Below are positions 1-8,896 of a stretch of 64,000 bases of DNA, one piece after another; within the stretch, counting starts at the first letter, position 1, and the number at the start of each line of letters is the position of its first letter. The notes beneath the pieces were generated by a model. It was given only the letters and a program-made list of their open reading frames with translations, made no database searches and was not told where the DNA came from. Location: positions 2,790,001-2,854,000 of the forward strand of contig NZ_CP013481.2 in assembly GCF_001465595.2 (NCBI RefSeq), written 5' to 3'. The stretch comes from Pandoraea apista. Lineage in GTDB: Bacteria; Pseudomonadota; Gammaproteobacteria; Burkholderiales; Burkholderiaceae. Position numbers and translations under genes: made by a program.

Positions 1-324
1 TTTGAAGCCGAACACCGCGTGCCGCAAACCAGCGAGACCGGCCAAATCATCAAGAAGCCCAAAAAACCGAAGAAACCCAAAGGGGTGCAAGCGGCACCGG
101 GCGCCGCACCGGTGCCCGCCAAGAAGCCGCGTTCGCAAACCGGCGACAACAAACGAAAGCCTGTAACGCGGGGCGCCACGGGTGCGGGGAAAGGCGCGAG
201 TGTGTCTGGTGGTAACCCGTTTGGCGCGCAAAAGCCACGCAGCAAATCCGCCGGCAAGCCCGCAACGGGTTCACGTAAGCCTGCGGGAAAGTCTACTGGC
301 GGGCGTAGCAAACGCCAGCCCTGA
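1..324 (+). CDS. C-terminal tail of a DEAD-box RNA helicase (RhlE-like), 5' end outside window
   Basis: The frame is open from base 1 to the stop at 322-324, so this is the end of a longer protein. The visible 107 residues start FEAEHRVPQT and continue into a Lys/Pro run (IKKPKKPKKPK) and then a low-complexity tail rich in Lys, Arg, Gly, Ser and Thr. A short 'GFEP-HRVP' stretch followed by a basic disordered tail is what I recall at the end of RhlE-type DEAD-box helicases of Burkholderiaceae, where it contributes to RNA binding. No helicase motif is inside the window, so the family call rests on the tail alone. An internal methionine does not exist in the first codons; the true start lies upstream of the window. 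Confidence 0.55.
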   Translation, partial: FEAEHRVPQTSETGQIIKKPKKPKKPKGVQAAPGAAPVPAKKPRSQTGDNKRKPVTRGATGAGKGASVSGGNPFGAQKPRSKSAGKPATGSRKPAGKSTGGRSKRQP

Positions 325-330
325 TCGATA

Positions 331-362
331 GGTCGACAGGTCGACAGGTCGACAGGTCGATA
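331..362. repeat. Short tandem repeat, four 8-bp units (GGTCGACA)
   Basis: Three perfect copies of GGTCGACA (331-354) are followed by a fourth with one change (GGTCGATA, 355-362), directly after the helicase stop codon. Each unit contains the palindrome GTCGAC. It lies in the short convergent gap before the end of the lipase-like gene. Confidence 0.85.
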
Positions 363-437
363 CGAACCGATGCGAACGAGCAAGCTTGGCGCTGGGCCCG
401 TTCACCGGCGCGGCCTCGTCAAGACCGCAATCGACCT

Positions 438-2639
438 TCAGCGCGACATGGGCAGACCGGCCGTGGGCTTCGGTTGTGCGGCCGGCTTCGCGGGGGCGGC
501 GAGCGGCGGCGGATCGATGACCTTAAAAGGTCCCGCCCGGCCGGGAAGCTTGACCAGATCGAGTTCGTCGACGTCCTCATGCAGGATGCGGCGGATTTCG
601 AGAATCGCTTGCGGGGTTTCCTGCACGCTGTGGCCCGACACGATCACGCGTTCCGACTGCGCGCCCGCCAGATGGGCACTCGTGTAAGGCACCACGCCGT
701 CGCTGGATTCCTCCAGCGGCCCTTGGGGGTTGCGTCGCGCAATGATCGAGTGGTATTGCACGGCCGGCGAGATCTTCAGCCTGGCGGCCGTCACCACATA
801 GGGATCGGTATCCCGCAACTGGTCGACACTGTTCGGCACATAGCGCGTCTTGCCTTCTGACGGATCGTCTTCGGAACCCGTTGCGAAATGCAGCACGTCG
901 TCGATACCCGAGAGTAGGGTGACAGGCAGCTTGATGAGGTTGGAAACCCAGCGTCCCAGCCGGTTACGTGCGAAGGGCGTGCCACGGTGCGGTGCGGCGA
1001 TGAAAATGGCACGTTCGAACTGCGGCACCGGCTTGAAGTGGAACAACGGATCGAGCCGGTCGCGAGCGCGTTCGATCTGCCCCTCGTCGAGGTGGTAGTC
1101 GTTCTGAAACGCGGACCACAGCTCATCGTCCGCACTCGACACCATCAACCGGGCAATCACCCCGCCCATGCTGTGCCCGATGACCACAGCGTCGTGCGAC
1201 GCGGCAGACTGTCCGTCCGGATCGAAATGACTCAGCGTGGCCTCGAACGCATTGCGGATCGCCATCGCATTGACGAGAATCGGCGAATTCGTCGGGTAAT
1301 ACACCTGCCAGATCTGAAAATGCGCTCGAAGTGTGGCGTCGCCCTGAATCTCGTTGGCCAGATTGACCCATGCCTCCGGGCTGCTCGCCAGTCCATGCAG
1401 CATCAAAATGACGCGGCGTCCCGGATCGAACGGCTGCATCAGGTAGATATGCGGGCGCACTATCCCCCGGTCACGGCCGAACAAGGTGCGTAACGATTGC
1501 TCGGCAAAGCCCGAACGCGCGAGCCACAGCCCGTATCCGGCGGTGAAGTTGCCCGCGAGCGGCACCGTCTGATGGTTCAGCTCGACCGACGACTGCCGGT
1601 AAGGATCGTAGACAACGAGCGTGGCGACATGCGTGGTCAGGATTTCGTCGAGCGTGATGCCGTCGAAACGCAGCAACAACGTGAGCGACGGCGAGGGCAT
1701 TTCGCTATATACCGGCCCTGCATTGGGATCGAGGGCCCGGCGGAAGTCTCGCGACGCGCGGCTCTCGCGATGGTTGCGCGCGCCACGGCTCTGTTCGTCG
1801 GGTGCCGAATAAACATTGTCGTTATCGGGGCCGGTCGAGGCGTCGCCGCGCGGGGCCGGGGTGCGGCTCACCGACGATAGCGCGTCGGCGGCCGATTTGT
1901 CGTCGAGCACGGCCACCAGTTCCGCGCCGAAACCATCACGACGATACGGACTGCGCAGGCCCGCGAACGATAAAGTGGATGCGGGCAACACCTCGCGCGG
2001 CTGGATGAGTTCGCCGCCGAAGCGCACGCTGCTGGCGTCGACGGGCAGCGTCCATCCGGCGATCTCGTCGTTCCCCGTTTGCTGTACGCGCCGGAAGAGC
2101 GCGACGGAGAACGTTTGCACCGCGTAGTTATAGTAGTCGCGCACCTGCGTCTGGCGGTCTTCGAAGGCTCGCTCGCTCGACGGCCGGTCGCCGTAGAAGA
2201 GATAGGCATACGCATAGCGCGCCGAGCGCAGCCAGAGATCGAACTGCGCGTCGTTCCACTGCTTTTCGCCCGTGGGCGTCTGGGCAATGGCAAGCTGCAT
2301 CGACATCTCGGCCATGGCAGCCAGACGCCGGTCGACGTCGATTTCCTTGGCGCGGCCGAGGGCATCGATACAGTCGAGTGATGGCTTGGCGCAGATTGTT
2401 CCGTCGAGGCCCGCGACACGGATCACATCGCCGGTCGACGTGCTGAGCTTACCCGTGGACAGAATGTCGCCGCGCTTCATGGCGATGTACTGCTCGGGAC
2501 CGAGCGAACGCACTGCGACCATGGCGCAGCCCGACAGGCCCGCCAGCCATGTGGCGGCGGCGAGCATCGCGGCTTGTCGGAGTCGGCGTGGACAGGGGCA
2601 GAAGGTACGCAAGGGCGCGAGGACTGCCGCACGCGTCAT
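438..2639 (-). CDS. Alpha/beta-hydrolase (lipase-like) lipoprotein
   Basis: A 733-residue protein with an N-terminal signal ending in the lipobox LSGC, so Cys38 is probably lipidated. Residues about 40-390 are a poorly characterised N-terminal region. From about residue 400 there is an alpha/beta-hydrolase fold: the oxyanion-hole segment LMLHGLASSPEAW, the nucleophile elbow GHSMGG (Ser about 490), and a late His in SGHSVQ (about 685) that could complete the triad. Such proteins are predicted lipases or esterases of the cell envelope; the substrate is unknown. Its start codon overlaps the stop of the upstream DUF4105 gene by four bases (ATGA), so the two are translationally coupled. The large N-terminal extension makes it much longer than simple lipases. 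Confidence 0.8.
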   Translation of the reverse strand: MTRAAVLAPLRTFCPCPRRLRQAAMLAAATWLAGLSGCAMVAVRSLGPEQYIAMKRGDILSTGKLSTSTGDVIRVAGLDGTICAKPSLDCIDALGRAKEIDVDRRLAAMAEMSMQLAIAQTPTGEKQWNDAQFDLWLRSARYAYAYLFYGDRPSSERAFEDRQTQVRDYYNYAVQTFSVALFRRVQQTGNDEIAGWTLPVDASSVRFGGELIQPREVLPASTLSFAGLRSPYRRDGFGAELVAVLDDKSAADALSSVSRTPAPRGDASTGPDNDNVYSAPDEQSRGARNHRESRASRDFRRALDPNAGPVYSEMPSPSLTLLLRFDGITLDEILTTHVATLVVYDPYRQSSVELNHQTVPLAGNFTAGYGLWLARSGFAEQSLRTLFGRDRGIVRPHIYLMQPFDPGRRVILMLHGLASSPEAWVNLANEIQGDATLRAHFQIWQVYYPTNSPILVNAMAIRNAFEATLSHFDPDGQSAASHDAVVIGHSMGGVIARLMVSSADDELWSAFQNDYHLDEGQIERARDRLDPLFHFKPVPQFERAIFIAAPHRGTPFARNRLGRWVSNLIKLPVTLLSGIDDVLHFATGSEDDPSEGKTRYVPNSVDQLRDTDPYVVTAARLKISPAVQYHSIIARRNPQGPLEESSDGVVPYTSAHLAGAQSERVIVSGHSVQETPQAILEIRRILHEDVDELDLVKLPGRAGPFKVIDPPPLAAPAKPAAQPKPTAGLPMSR

Positions 2640-3709
2640 GGCGTCACCTTCGGATCGTCGCCGGGCACGCCTTGGCGTATCAGCGTCGAGAAGTCGGGCG
2701 AGTCGCCTGCGGCCAACGCGCGGGCGACGAAGTTGCCGCGTTCATACAGTTGCGCGTAGGTGAAGCCCGGTGTGAGACCGCCCTGATCGTAGGCGTATTC
2801 GGCGAAGTAACCGGATAGCAGCAGACGATAGTCGAGGGGCAGGCCCGGCGCGATGATGCGTGCCAGTTCGAACACAATGGTGGTGCAATTACTCGTGAGC
2901 GTGTTGTACCAGGCGGGCTCGCGCCGCAGTTCGCGTGCCCGTTCCAGATAGCCGAGAAACACCTCGCGCAGTGCTTTGGGCGGGATATTGAGGCGATACA
3001 GATAAACCGTTTCACCGCGCACGTTGCTACGCACGCGCAGAATGTCACGCTCGTCGGCAGCGACCAGCGTGGCTTCGAAGTCCTTGAAGAAGCCGCCGAT
3101 CGCCGAGAACTTCTGGCCCTGCTTTTTGCGAATCTCGATGGAGAACACGATGCGCTTGCCGTCTGAAAACCCGAACGACACCAGCGTATGGGCGATGGCG
3201 GGACCCATCCAGTAAGACAGCACGAGATCGGCACTCACGAGCTTGTCGAGATCGTATTCTCTTGTCTCCCACCGCGGTGTGAAGTCGGTCTCGGTGCGCC
3301 ATTCGAAGTTGCGCACGTTGTGCAGCGTGATGCGCGAGCCGTTCTGCTGTGGGTCGAGTAGTTGGGCGACGTCGGCGGCCCAGTCGCGGTCGTTGGAGGG
3401 TAATAGCGTGTGCCACCAGCCCAGCAACAAGACCATGGCGATCAGAAAGCCGAGCGGCCAGCCCCGGAGCGGTGCACCGGCACGCACGCGCAACAAGGCG
3501 ACGATTGCCACGACGCTCAGTACGACCCACAGGGCAATAACGAGATACCGGACGAGCGCCGGACCGGGGCAGCGGTAGGCAAGGGCCATGGCCCCCCACG
3601 CGCACGCGCCCAGCACAACGAGCGCAAGAAACGAGCGCAGCACGTAGACGTACCACGCGATGTGAGAGCCGGCGAGCGCGTCGCCGGCATGAGATTGCAG
3701 TTGCACCAT
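2636..3709 (-). CDS. DUF4105 (Lnb N-terminal-like) integral membrane protein
   Basis: A 357-residue protein with about three hydrophobic segments in the first 110 residues (around 22-44, 53-73 and 86-104) followed by a soluble domain. That domain has features of DUF4105: a segment rich in aromatic residues, then YNTLTSNCTTIVFELAR, where an Asn-Cys-Thr motif is typical of this cysteine-protease-like family. The domain probably lies in the periplasm. The family is related to the N-terminal domain of lacto-N-biosidase chaperones and has no established enzymatic role here. It is the first gene of a two-gene operon, overlapping the lipase-like lipoprotein by ATGA. The pairing suggests a shared envelope-lipid function, which is inference. 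Confidence 0.78.
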   Translation of the reverse strand: MVQLQSHAGDALAGSHIAWYVYVLRSFLALVVLGACAWGAMALAYRCPGPALVRYLVIALWVVLSVVAIVALLRVRAGAPLRGWPLGFLIAMVLLLGWWHTLLPSNDRDWAADVAQLLDPQQNGSRITLHNVRNFEWRTETDFTPRWETREYDLDKLVSADLVLSYWMGPAIAHTLVSFGFSDGKRIVFSIEIRKKQGQKFSAIGGFFKDFEATLVAADERDILRVRSNVRGETVYLYRLNIPPKALREVFLGYLERARELRREPAWYNTLTSNCTTIVFELARIIAPGLPLDYRLLLSGYFAEYAYDQGGLTPGFTYAQLYERGNFVARALAAGDSPDFSTLIRQGVPGDDPKVTP

Positions 3710-4079
3710 GATTCGCAGAATTCAGACGTCATGCGTTGCTGTGCCGGAGGGGGGCGCTAACGGATCGCCCGGCCCAACGGGCCCATACGCAGAACACAAG
3801 ACAAGCCGTGACGGCGGCGATAGTGGCAATAGCGGCAATAGGCAACGCAGTCACAGCCCGCAGGCGGCCGATTGACTGCCTTGCCAGCCGCTCGGCTCAG
3901 CCGGCGCGGCGCACTACCCGTATTTCAAGTCCAGCGCCGAAGAATACCAGCAGACCGGCCCTCCAGCACTGCTAAGCACTCATGGGCGTGCTGCGACGCC
4001 GAGCCGACTAGGCTCTGCAACAACGGCTTATCGATGACACGCAGCCGCAGGGCAGGCATTGGCCGTGCCCGTCATGGCA
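3710..4079. other. Intergenic region, no gene recognised
   Basis: This 370-base gap lies between the efflux channel gene (ending at 4080) and the start of the DUF4105 gene at 3709, both on the minus strand. It should hold the DUF4105 promoter and the end of the efflux transcript. Short open frames exist, but none shows a ribosome site or recognisable protein. I see no clear terminator or operator. Confidence 0.5.
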
Positions 4080-5606
4080 TCATTTTTTCGCATCCACGGC
4101 TTGCGAAAGTTGCGTATCCGACCAGCCACCGCCGAGATCGCCGATGAGTGCCGTCGCGGCAAGCAGTCGCGATTCCTGCACGTTCAGGGCGTTTTGCTGC
4201 GTGTTGAGCTGTGTGGTTTGTGCCGTGACAACCGTGGTGTAGTCCACAATGCCCGCCTGATATTCGTTCATTGCGATGCGAGCGCCGTCGGTCGCGTCGC
4301 GAACCGCCGCCTCAAGCGCCTGCGCCTGCTGCTCCAGAATGCGCAGCGACGCCAGATCGTTCTCCACTCCCTGCAACGCGCTCAGCACCGTCCCCCGGTA
4401 GTTGGCGACCGCGCCGTCGAAAGCCGCCCGGGCCGCGTCGACCTTGGCGCTGCGCGCACCGCCGTCGAAGATCGTTTCGCTCGCACTCGCGCCAAGCGCC
4501 CATACGTAGTTCGCGATCTTGAACAGCCCCGCGACCGGGGCGGCCGAGAAGCCGTCGGAGAGCGACAGTGTGATGTTCGGGTAGTACGCGGCGACGGCGA
4601 CCCCGATGGCCGCATTTTGCGCCGCCATCTGGCGCTCCGCCACTGCAATGTCTGGCCGGCGTTGCAGGAGTGTCGACGGCAAGCCGATGGGCACGTCGGG
4701 CTGCACTGGCACCGAAGTGCTGTGCGGGATCGTGAGCGATTCGGGATTACGCCCAACCAGCACGGCAATCGCATGGGCGTACTGCGCGCGCGATACGCCA
4801 AGGGCGATGAGGCTCGCTTTGGCGTTCTCCAACTGTGTGCGAGCGGTGATCAGGTTGGAGGGAGGCACGGTTCCTGCGCGATCCTGATCGGCCACCACGC
4901 GCAAATATTCGGTATAAGCGCTGACCGTCTGGGTAAGCAGATCGATGTTGGCATCGGTGATGCGCAGGTCGATGACCGCGTTGGCGAGCGCAATCTGTTC
5001 GGAGAGGGTGGCGTTCGCCAGCGTGGCCTCGCTGGCCTGCGCCGTGGCACTGCTCTGCTCGATGGAGCGTCTCACCTGACCCCAGATATCGGGCGCCCAA
5101 CTGGCGGTACCCTCGGCCGACGCCGAGTTGACGATGGTGGCGCCGCTGCGCGACGCGAGTGCCGCCGACGTGCTCGCGCCGCCACTGCTACCACGCGAGC
5201 GGTTGCCCGAGGCGTCGACACCCAGCGTGGGAAAGAGGCCCGCGCGCGCCTGCCGCACCTCGGCCAGCGCCTGTTGATAGTTGGCGTAGTTCTGACGAAC
5301 CGTCTGATTCGAGACCTGCACCTGAGGCTCCAACTCGTCGAGCAACGGATCGTGGAATGCTCTCCACCACTCGCCCTTCGGCCCTTCGGCGTCGGGTCTT
5401 GCCTGCGTCCAGCCGTCGAGTTCGGTGAATTGCGTGGGCATATCGACGGCCGGGCGTTGATAGTCGGGGCCGACCGCGCATGCGCCAAGCAAGACGAGAC
5501 TGGCGGCGCAGACGGCGGCGAGACGCAAGGATCGTGCGGGGCGTGGGAGAGGCTTGGGCTCGTGCGGCACCTTGCGGGTTCGGAATGGCATTCTGGGCGG
5601 TCTCAT
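4080..5606 (-). CDS. RND efflux outer-membrane channel lipoprotein (OprM/NodT family)
   Basis: A 508-residue TolC-like channel: signal sequence with lipobox LGAC (Cys43), the family start of the mature protein (AVGPDYQRPAVDMP), two long repeats of coiled-coil helices, and the C-terminal half containing GLPSTLLQRRPDIAVAERQM and the AALIGDLGGGW end that mark the OprM/NodT family. It forms the trimeric outer-membrane duct that works with the periplasmic adaptor and the two pumps encoded upstream. I chose ATG at 5606 because GGAGG lies seven bases upstream; the start codon follows the stop of the pump gene by two bases, so its ribosome site is inside that gene. It is the last gene of the four-gene efflux operon. 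Confidence 0.92.
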   Translation of the reverse strand: MRPPRMPFRTRKVPHEPKPLPRPARSLRLAAVCAASLVLLGACAVGPDYQRPAVDMPTQFTELDGWTQARPDAEGPKGEWWRAFHDPLLDELEPQVQVSNQTVRQNYANYQQALAEVRQARAGLFPTLGVDASGNRSRGSSGGASTSAALASRSGATIVNSASAEGTASWAPDIWGQVRRSIEQSSATAQASEATLANATLSEQIALANAVIDLRITDANIDLLTQTVSAYTEYLRVVADQDRAGTVPPSNLITARTQLENAKASLIALGVSRAQYAHAIAVLVGRNPESLTIPHSTSVPVQPDVPIGLPSTLLQRRPDIAVAERQMAAQNAAIGVAVAAYYPNITLSLSDGFSAAPVAGLFKIANYVWALGASASETIFDGGARSAKVDAARAAFDGAVANYRGTVLSALQGVENDLASLRILEQQAQALEAAVRDATDGARIAMNEYQAGIVDYTTVVTAQTTQLNTQQNALNVQESRLLAATALIGDLGGGWSDTQLSQAVDAKK

Positions 5607-5608
5607 GG

Positions 5609-8600
5609 TCAAACCTCCGTGCCCGCGTTGCGGTTCCAGGGCAGGCGTTCGGACCAGCGCGCGACGCGTGCACGCAGCCGGTCAAGGTACAGATAGATTA
5701 CCGGGGTGGTATAGAGCGTAAAGACCTGACTGAGCAGCAACCCTCCCATGACCGTGACCCCCAAGGGCTGGCGCAGCGAAGCGCCTTGTCCGATCGCGAT
5801 GGCGAGCGGCACTGCGCCGAGTACGGCGGCGAATGTCGTCATCATGATCGGACGCAACCGGACGACGGCCGCCTGGTGAATTGCCTGCTTGGCCGGCATG
5901 CCCTCGTTGCGCTGCAACTGAATCGCCACGTCCACCATCATGATCCCGTTTTTCTTGACGATCCCGATGAGCAGAATGATCCCGATCATGGCGATGACGG
6001 AGAAGGGCGTGCCGAAAATGAGCAGGGCGAGCGTTGCGCCAATGCCCGCCGAAGGTAATGTAGAGAGGATGGTGAGCGGGTGAATCGTGTTTTCGTAGAG
6101 CACGCCGAGTACGATGTACACGACTCCCAGCGCGGCCAGAATCAGCAACGGCACGGTGCCCATCGATTGCGAAAAGGCTTGCGCAGCGCCCGCAAAGGCG
6201 CCGTGAATCGATGCTGGCATACCAATCGCCTGCGACGCTTCGTCGATGGCGATCTGGGCCTGACTGAGCGAGCCGCCTGCCGGCAGGTTGAACGAGACCG
6301 TAGCGGCCACCATGCCGCCCTGGTGGTTGACCTGTGTGGCGGTGTGGCGGGCCGAGAAGCTGGCAAGTGCCGTGAGGGGCACCATCGTCTCGGCGGCGGT
6401 GCTGTCCGCGCTGCCGCTGGAATTGCCGCCCCGGCTGTTGGAAATCGAGTTGGTCTGCTGATTGGCAACGGCGTTCGCGTTCTGCGAATTGGTGCCCGAC
6501 GCCGCCGTCTTCACGTTCGTTCCACGCACCGTCTTGCTCGACATTTGCGTTTGCGCCGTGCCGTTGGCGTTGCCTGCCGCCGTGCTCAGGTAGATCTGGT
6601 CGAGCGAATTCGGGTATTGCCAATACTGCGGCGCGACTTCCATTACCACGAAGTACTGATTGATCGGGTTGTAGATGGTCGACACCGTACGCTGACCAAA
6701 CGCGTCGTAGAGCACGTTATCGATCTGATTCGGCTGCAAATTAAAGCGTGCCGCCGTCGAGCGATGCATGTCGATGTACATCTGCAACCCGTTCTGCTGC
6801 AAGTCGGTGTTGACATCAAGCACGCTCTGCCGGTGTTTGTTCAGTTCGGCCACCAGCCTGGGCACCCATTGATAGAGCGCCTGGGCGTCGTCGCTGGTCA
6901 GCGTGTACTGGTATTCGGCGGCCGATTGGCGTCCGCCGATGCGCAAATCCTGCTGGGCTTGCAGGAAAAGCCGCGCGCCCGAGACCCCATTGAGCTTCGG
7001 TCTGAGCCGGTTGACGACGGCATCGGCTGACAGGTGCCGCTGCGCCAGCGGCTTCAGTTGAACGAATATGGTGGCCGAGTTGAGCGAGCGCCCGCCCGTA
7101 AAGCCCGCCACCGACGCGACGGCAGGATCGGTCTGCACGATGGTCTGCAACTGCTCGAGCTTTTGGCGCATTGCCGGGAACGAGATGCTCTGATCGGCCA
7201 AGATCTGCCCGATCAGAATGCCCGTGTCCTGCTCGGGGAAGAAGGTCGCGGGCAGCAGGCGGAACAGAAACAGATTGCCGACGAGTAGCGCAAGCATCAC
7301 CAGGCCGACCAGCCCGGCGTGATCGAGCACGGCAGTGAGCGAGCGCGAGTAGGCGTCTCGAAAACGGTCGAACTGGCGGCCGATCCACTGCGACCAGCGT
7401 GCGCTGGAGGTCGCCGACTCGCGGGTGAGTACGTAGGCGCACAGCGTGGGGGTGACGGTCAGCGAGATCACCATCGAGATCAGAATGGCGATGGACAGTG
7501 TCACGGCGAACTCGTGGAACAGCAGCCCGACGATCCCCGGCATGAGCAGAATCGGCAGGAACACCGCGATCAGCGACAGACTCATCGACAGCACCGTGAA
7601 GCCGACTTCGCCGGCACCGATCAGCGCCGCCTCTCTGGGCGCTACCCCCAACTCCAGATGACGCACGATGTTTTCCATGACGACGACCGCGTCGTCGACC
7701 ACGAAGCCGGTGCCGATGGTCAGCGCCATGAGAGAGAGATTATCGAGGCTGTATCCGAGCAGATACATTGGCCCGAAGGTGCCGACGATGGACAGCGGCA
7801 GCACGACTGCCGGAATGAGCGTCGAGCGGCCCGAGCGCAGAAAGACGAATACCACGCCGATGACGAGCAACACGGCGAGGATCAGCGTGCGCTCGGTGTC
7901 CTGTAACGACGCTTCGACCGAGACCGAGCGGTCGAGCGCCACGTTGACCTTGATGTCGTGGGGCAACGTGGCCTCCACGAGCGGCAGAATCTTGCGGATC
8001 TGGCTGACCGTCTTGACCACATTGCTGCCGGGCGACGGATACACGATGACCAGCACAGCCGGCTTGTTGTTGAACAGACCGGCATTGCGGATGTTCTCGT
8101 TGCTGTCGCGCACAAGCGCTACGTCGCGCAGCAACACGGCCGAGCCGTTGCGATAGGCGACGACCAGATCCTTGTAACCGTCGGCCTTGCTGATCTGGTC
8201 GTTGGATGTCACTTCGAAACGTTGATCGCCCTGATCCAGATGGCCTTTGGCACTGTTGGCATTGGCGGCCGAAAGCGCGGCCCGCACGTCTTCGAGCCCG
8301 ATGCCGTAGCTGTTGAGCTTGCCCGGCTCCAGTTCGACCCGCACCGATGGCAGTGCGCCGCCGCCGACCGTGATCTGACCAACGCCGTCGACCTGAGAGA
8401 GTTGCTGAAGAATGATCGAGTCGGCCGAATCGTAAAGCTGCGCCGTAGTGAGCGTGGCCGAGGTCAGGGCGATCACCATGACCGGCGTGTCGGCAGGATT
8501 GAATTTGCGATAGCTCGGATTGCTGCGAAGCGTGGTCGGCAGATCGGCGCGCGACGCCTGAATCGCAGCCTCGACGTCGCGCGCCGCGCCTTCAATGTTC

Positions 8601-8896
8601 CGATTCAGACCGAAGACCACCGGGATCGATACCGAGCCGACGGTGCTGGTCGAGGTGAGTTCGGTGACGTCGGCAATCACGCCGAGGCGTCGCTCCAGCG
8701 GTTCGGCCACCGTGGAGGCCATGATCTCGGGGCTCGCGCCCGCCATGCTGGCCTGCACGGCGATCACCGGGAAAGCCACGTTGGGCAATGGCGCTACCGG
8801 CAGGCGCAGATAGGCGAGCATGCCGGAGAGCAGCACCGCGATCGCCAGCAACGTGGTAGCGACCGGGCGCTTGATGAAGAGCGCCGAGAGGTTCAC
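5609..8896 (-). CDS. mdtC: RND multidrug efflux pump, MdtC-like subunit
   Basis: A 1095-residue inner-membrane proton-driven pump of the HAE-1 family. It has the usual first helix (FIKRPVATTLLAIAVLLSG), two periplasmic loops and twelve membrane segments, with the helix-4 proton relay motif GFVVDDAVVVMENI. It begins with GTG and overlaps the upstream pump gene by GTGA. In MdtABC systems two different pump subunits form a heterotrimer, and the gene order here (adaptor, pump, pump, channel) matches that. An unusual stretch of about 60 residues (roughly 777-835), rich in Asn, Ser, Gly, Thr and Ala, interrupts the second periplasmic loop. The paralogue next door has only a short link there. Frame is kept throughout. 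Confidence 0.92.
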   Translation of the reverse strand: MNLSALFIKRPVATTLLAIAVLLSGMLAYLRLPVAPLPNVAFPVIAVQASMAGASPEIMASTVAEPLERRLGVIADVTELTSTSTVGSVSIPVVFGLNRNIEGAARDVEAAIQASRADLPTTLRSNPSYRKFNPADTPVMVIALTSATLTTAQLYDSADSIILQQLSQVDGVGQITVGGGALPSVRVELEPGKLNSYGIGLEDVRAALSAANANSAKGHLDQGDQRFEVTSNDQISKADGYKDLVVAYRNGSAVLLRDVALVRDSNENIRNAGLFNNKPAVLVIVYPSPGSNVVKTVSQIRKILPLVEATLPHDIKVNVALDRSVSVEASLQDTERTLILAVLLVIGVVFVFLRSGRSTLIPAVVLPLSIVGTFGPMYLLGYSLDNLSLMALTIGTGFVVDDAVVVMENIVRHLELGVAPREAALIGAGEVGFTVLSMSLSLIAVFLPILLMPGIVGLLFHEFAVTLSIAILISMVISLTVTPTLCAYVLTRESATSSARWSQWIGRQFDRFRDAYSRSLTAVLDHAGLVGLVMLALLVGNLFLFRLLPATFFPEQDTGILIGQILADQSISFPAMRQKLEQLQTIVQTDPAVASVAGFTGGRSLNSATIFVQLKPLAQRHLSADAVVNRLRPKLNGVSGARLFLQAQQDLRIGGRQSAAEYQYTLTSDDAQALYQWVPRLVAELNKHRQSVLDVNTDLQQNGLQMYIDMHRSTAARFNLQPNQIDNVLYDAFGQRTVSTIYNPINQYFVVMEVAPQYWQYPNSLDQIYLSTAAGNANGTAQTQMSSKTVRGTNVKTAASGTNSQNANAVANQQTNSISNSRGGNSSGSADSTAAETMVPLTALASFSARHTATQVNHQGGMVAATVSFNLPAGGSLSQAQIAIDEASQAIGMPASIHGAFAGAAQAFSQSMGTVPLLILAALGVVYIVLGVLYENTIHPLTILSTLPSAGIGATLALLIFGTPFSVIAMIGIILLIGIVKKNGIMMVDVAIQLQRNEGMPAKQAIHQAAVVRLRPIMMTTFAAVLGAVPLAIAIGQGASLRQPLGVTVMGGLLLSQVFTLYTTPVIYLYLDRLRARVARWSERLPWNRNAGTEV

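Noticed and set aside
4059..5696. A 545-codon plus-strand frame opposite the efflux channel gene
   Set aside because: Low-complexity Arg/Gly-rich translation, antisense to a well-supported OprM-like gene.
5682..6623. 313-codon frame within the MdtC-like gene in another frame
   Set aside because: Out-of-frame reading of the pump gene; not a frameshifted fragment, because the pump frame is intact.
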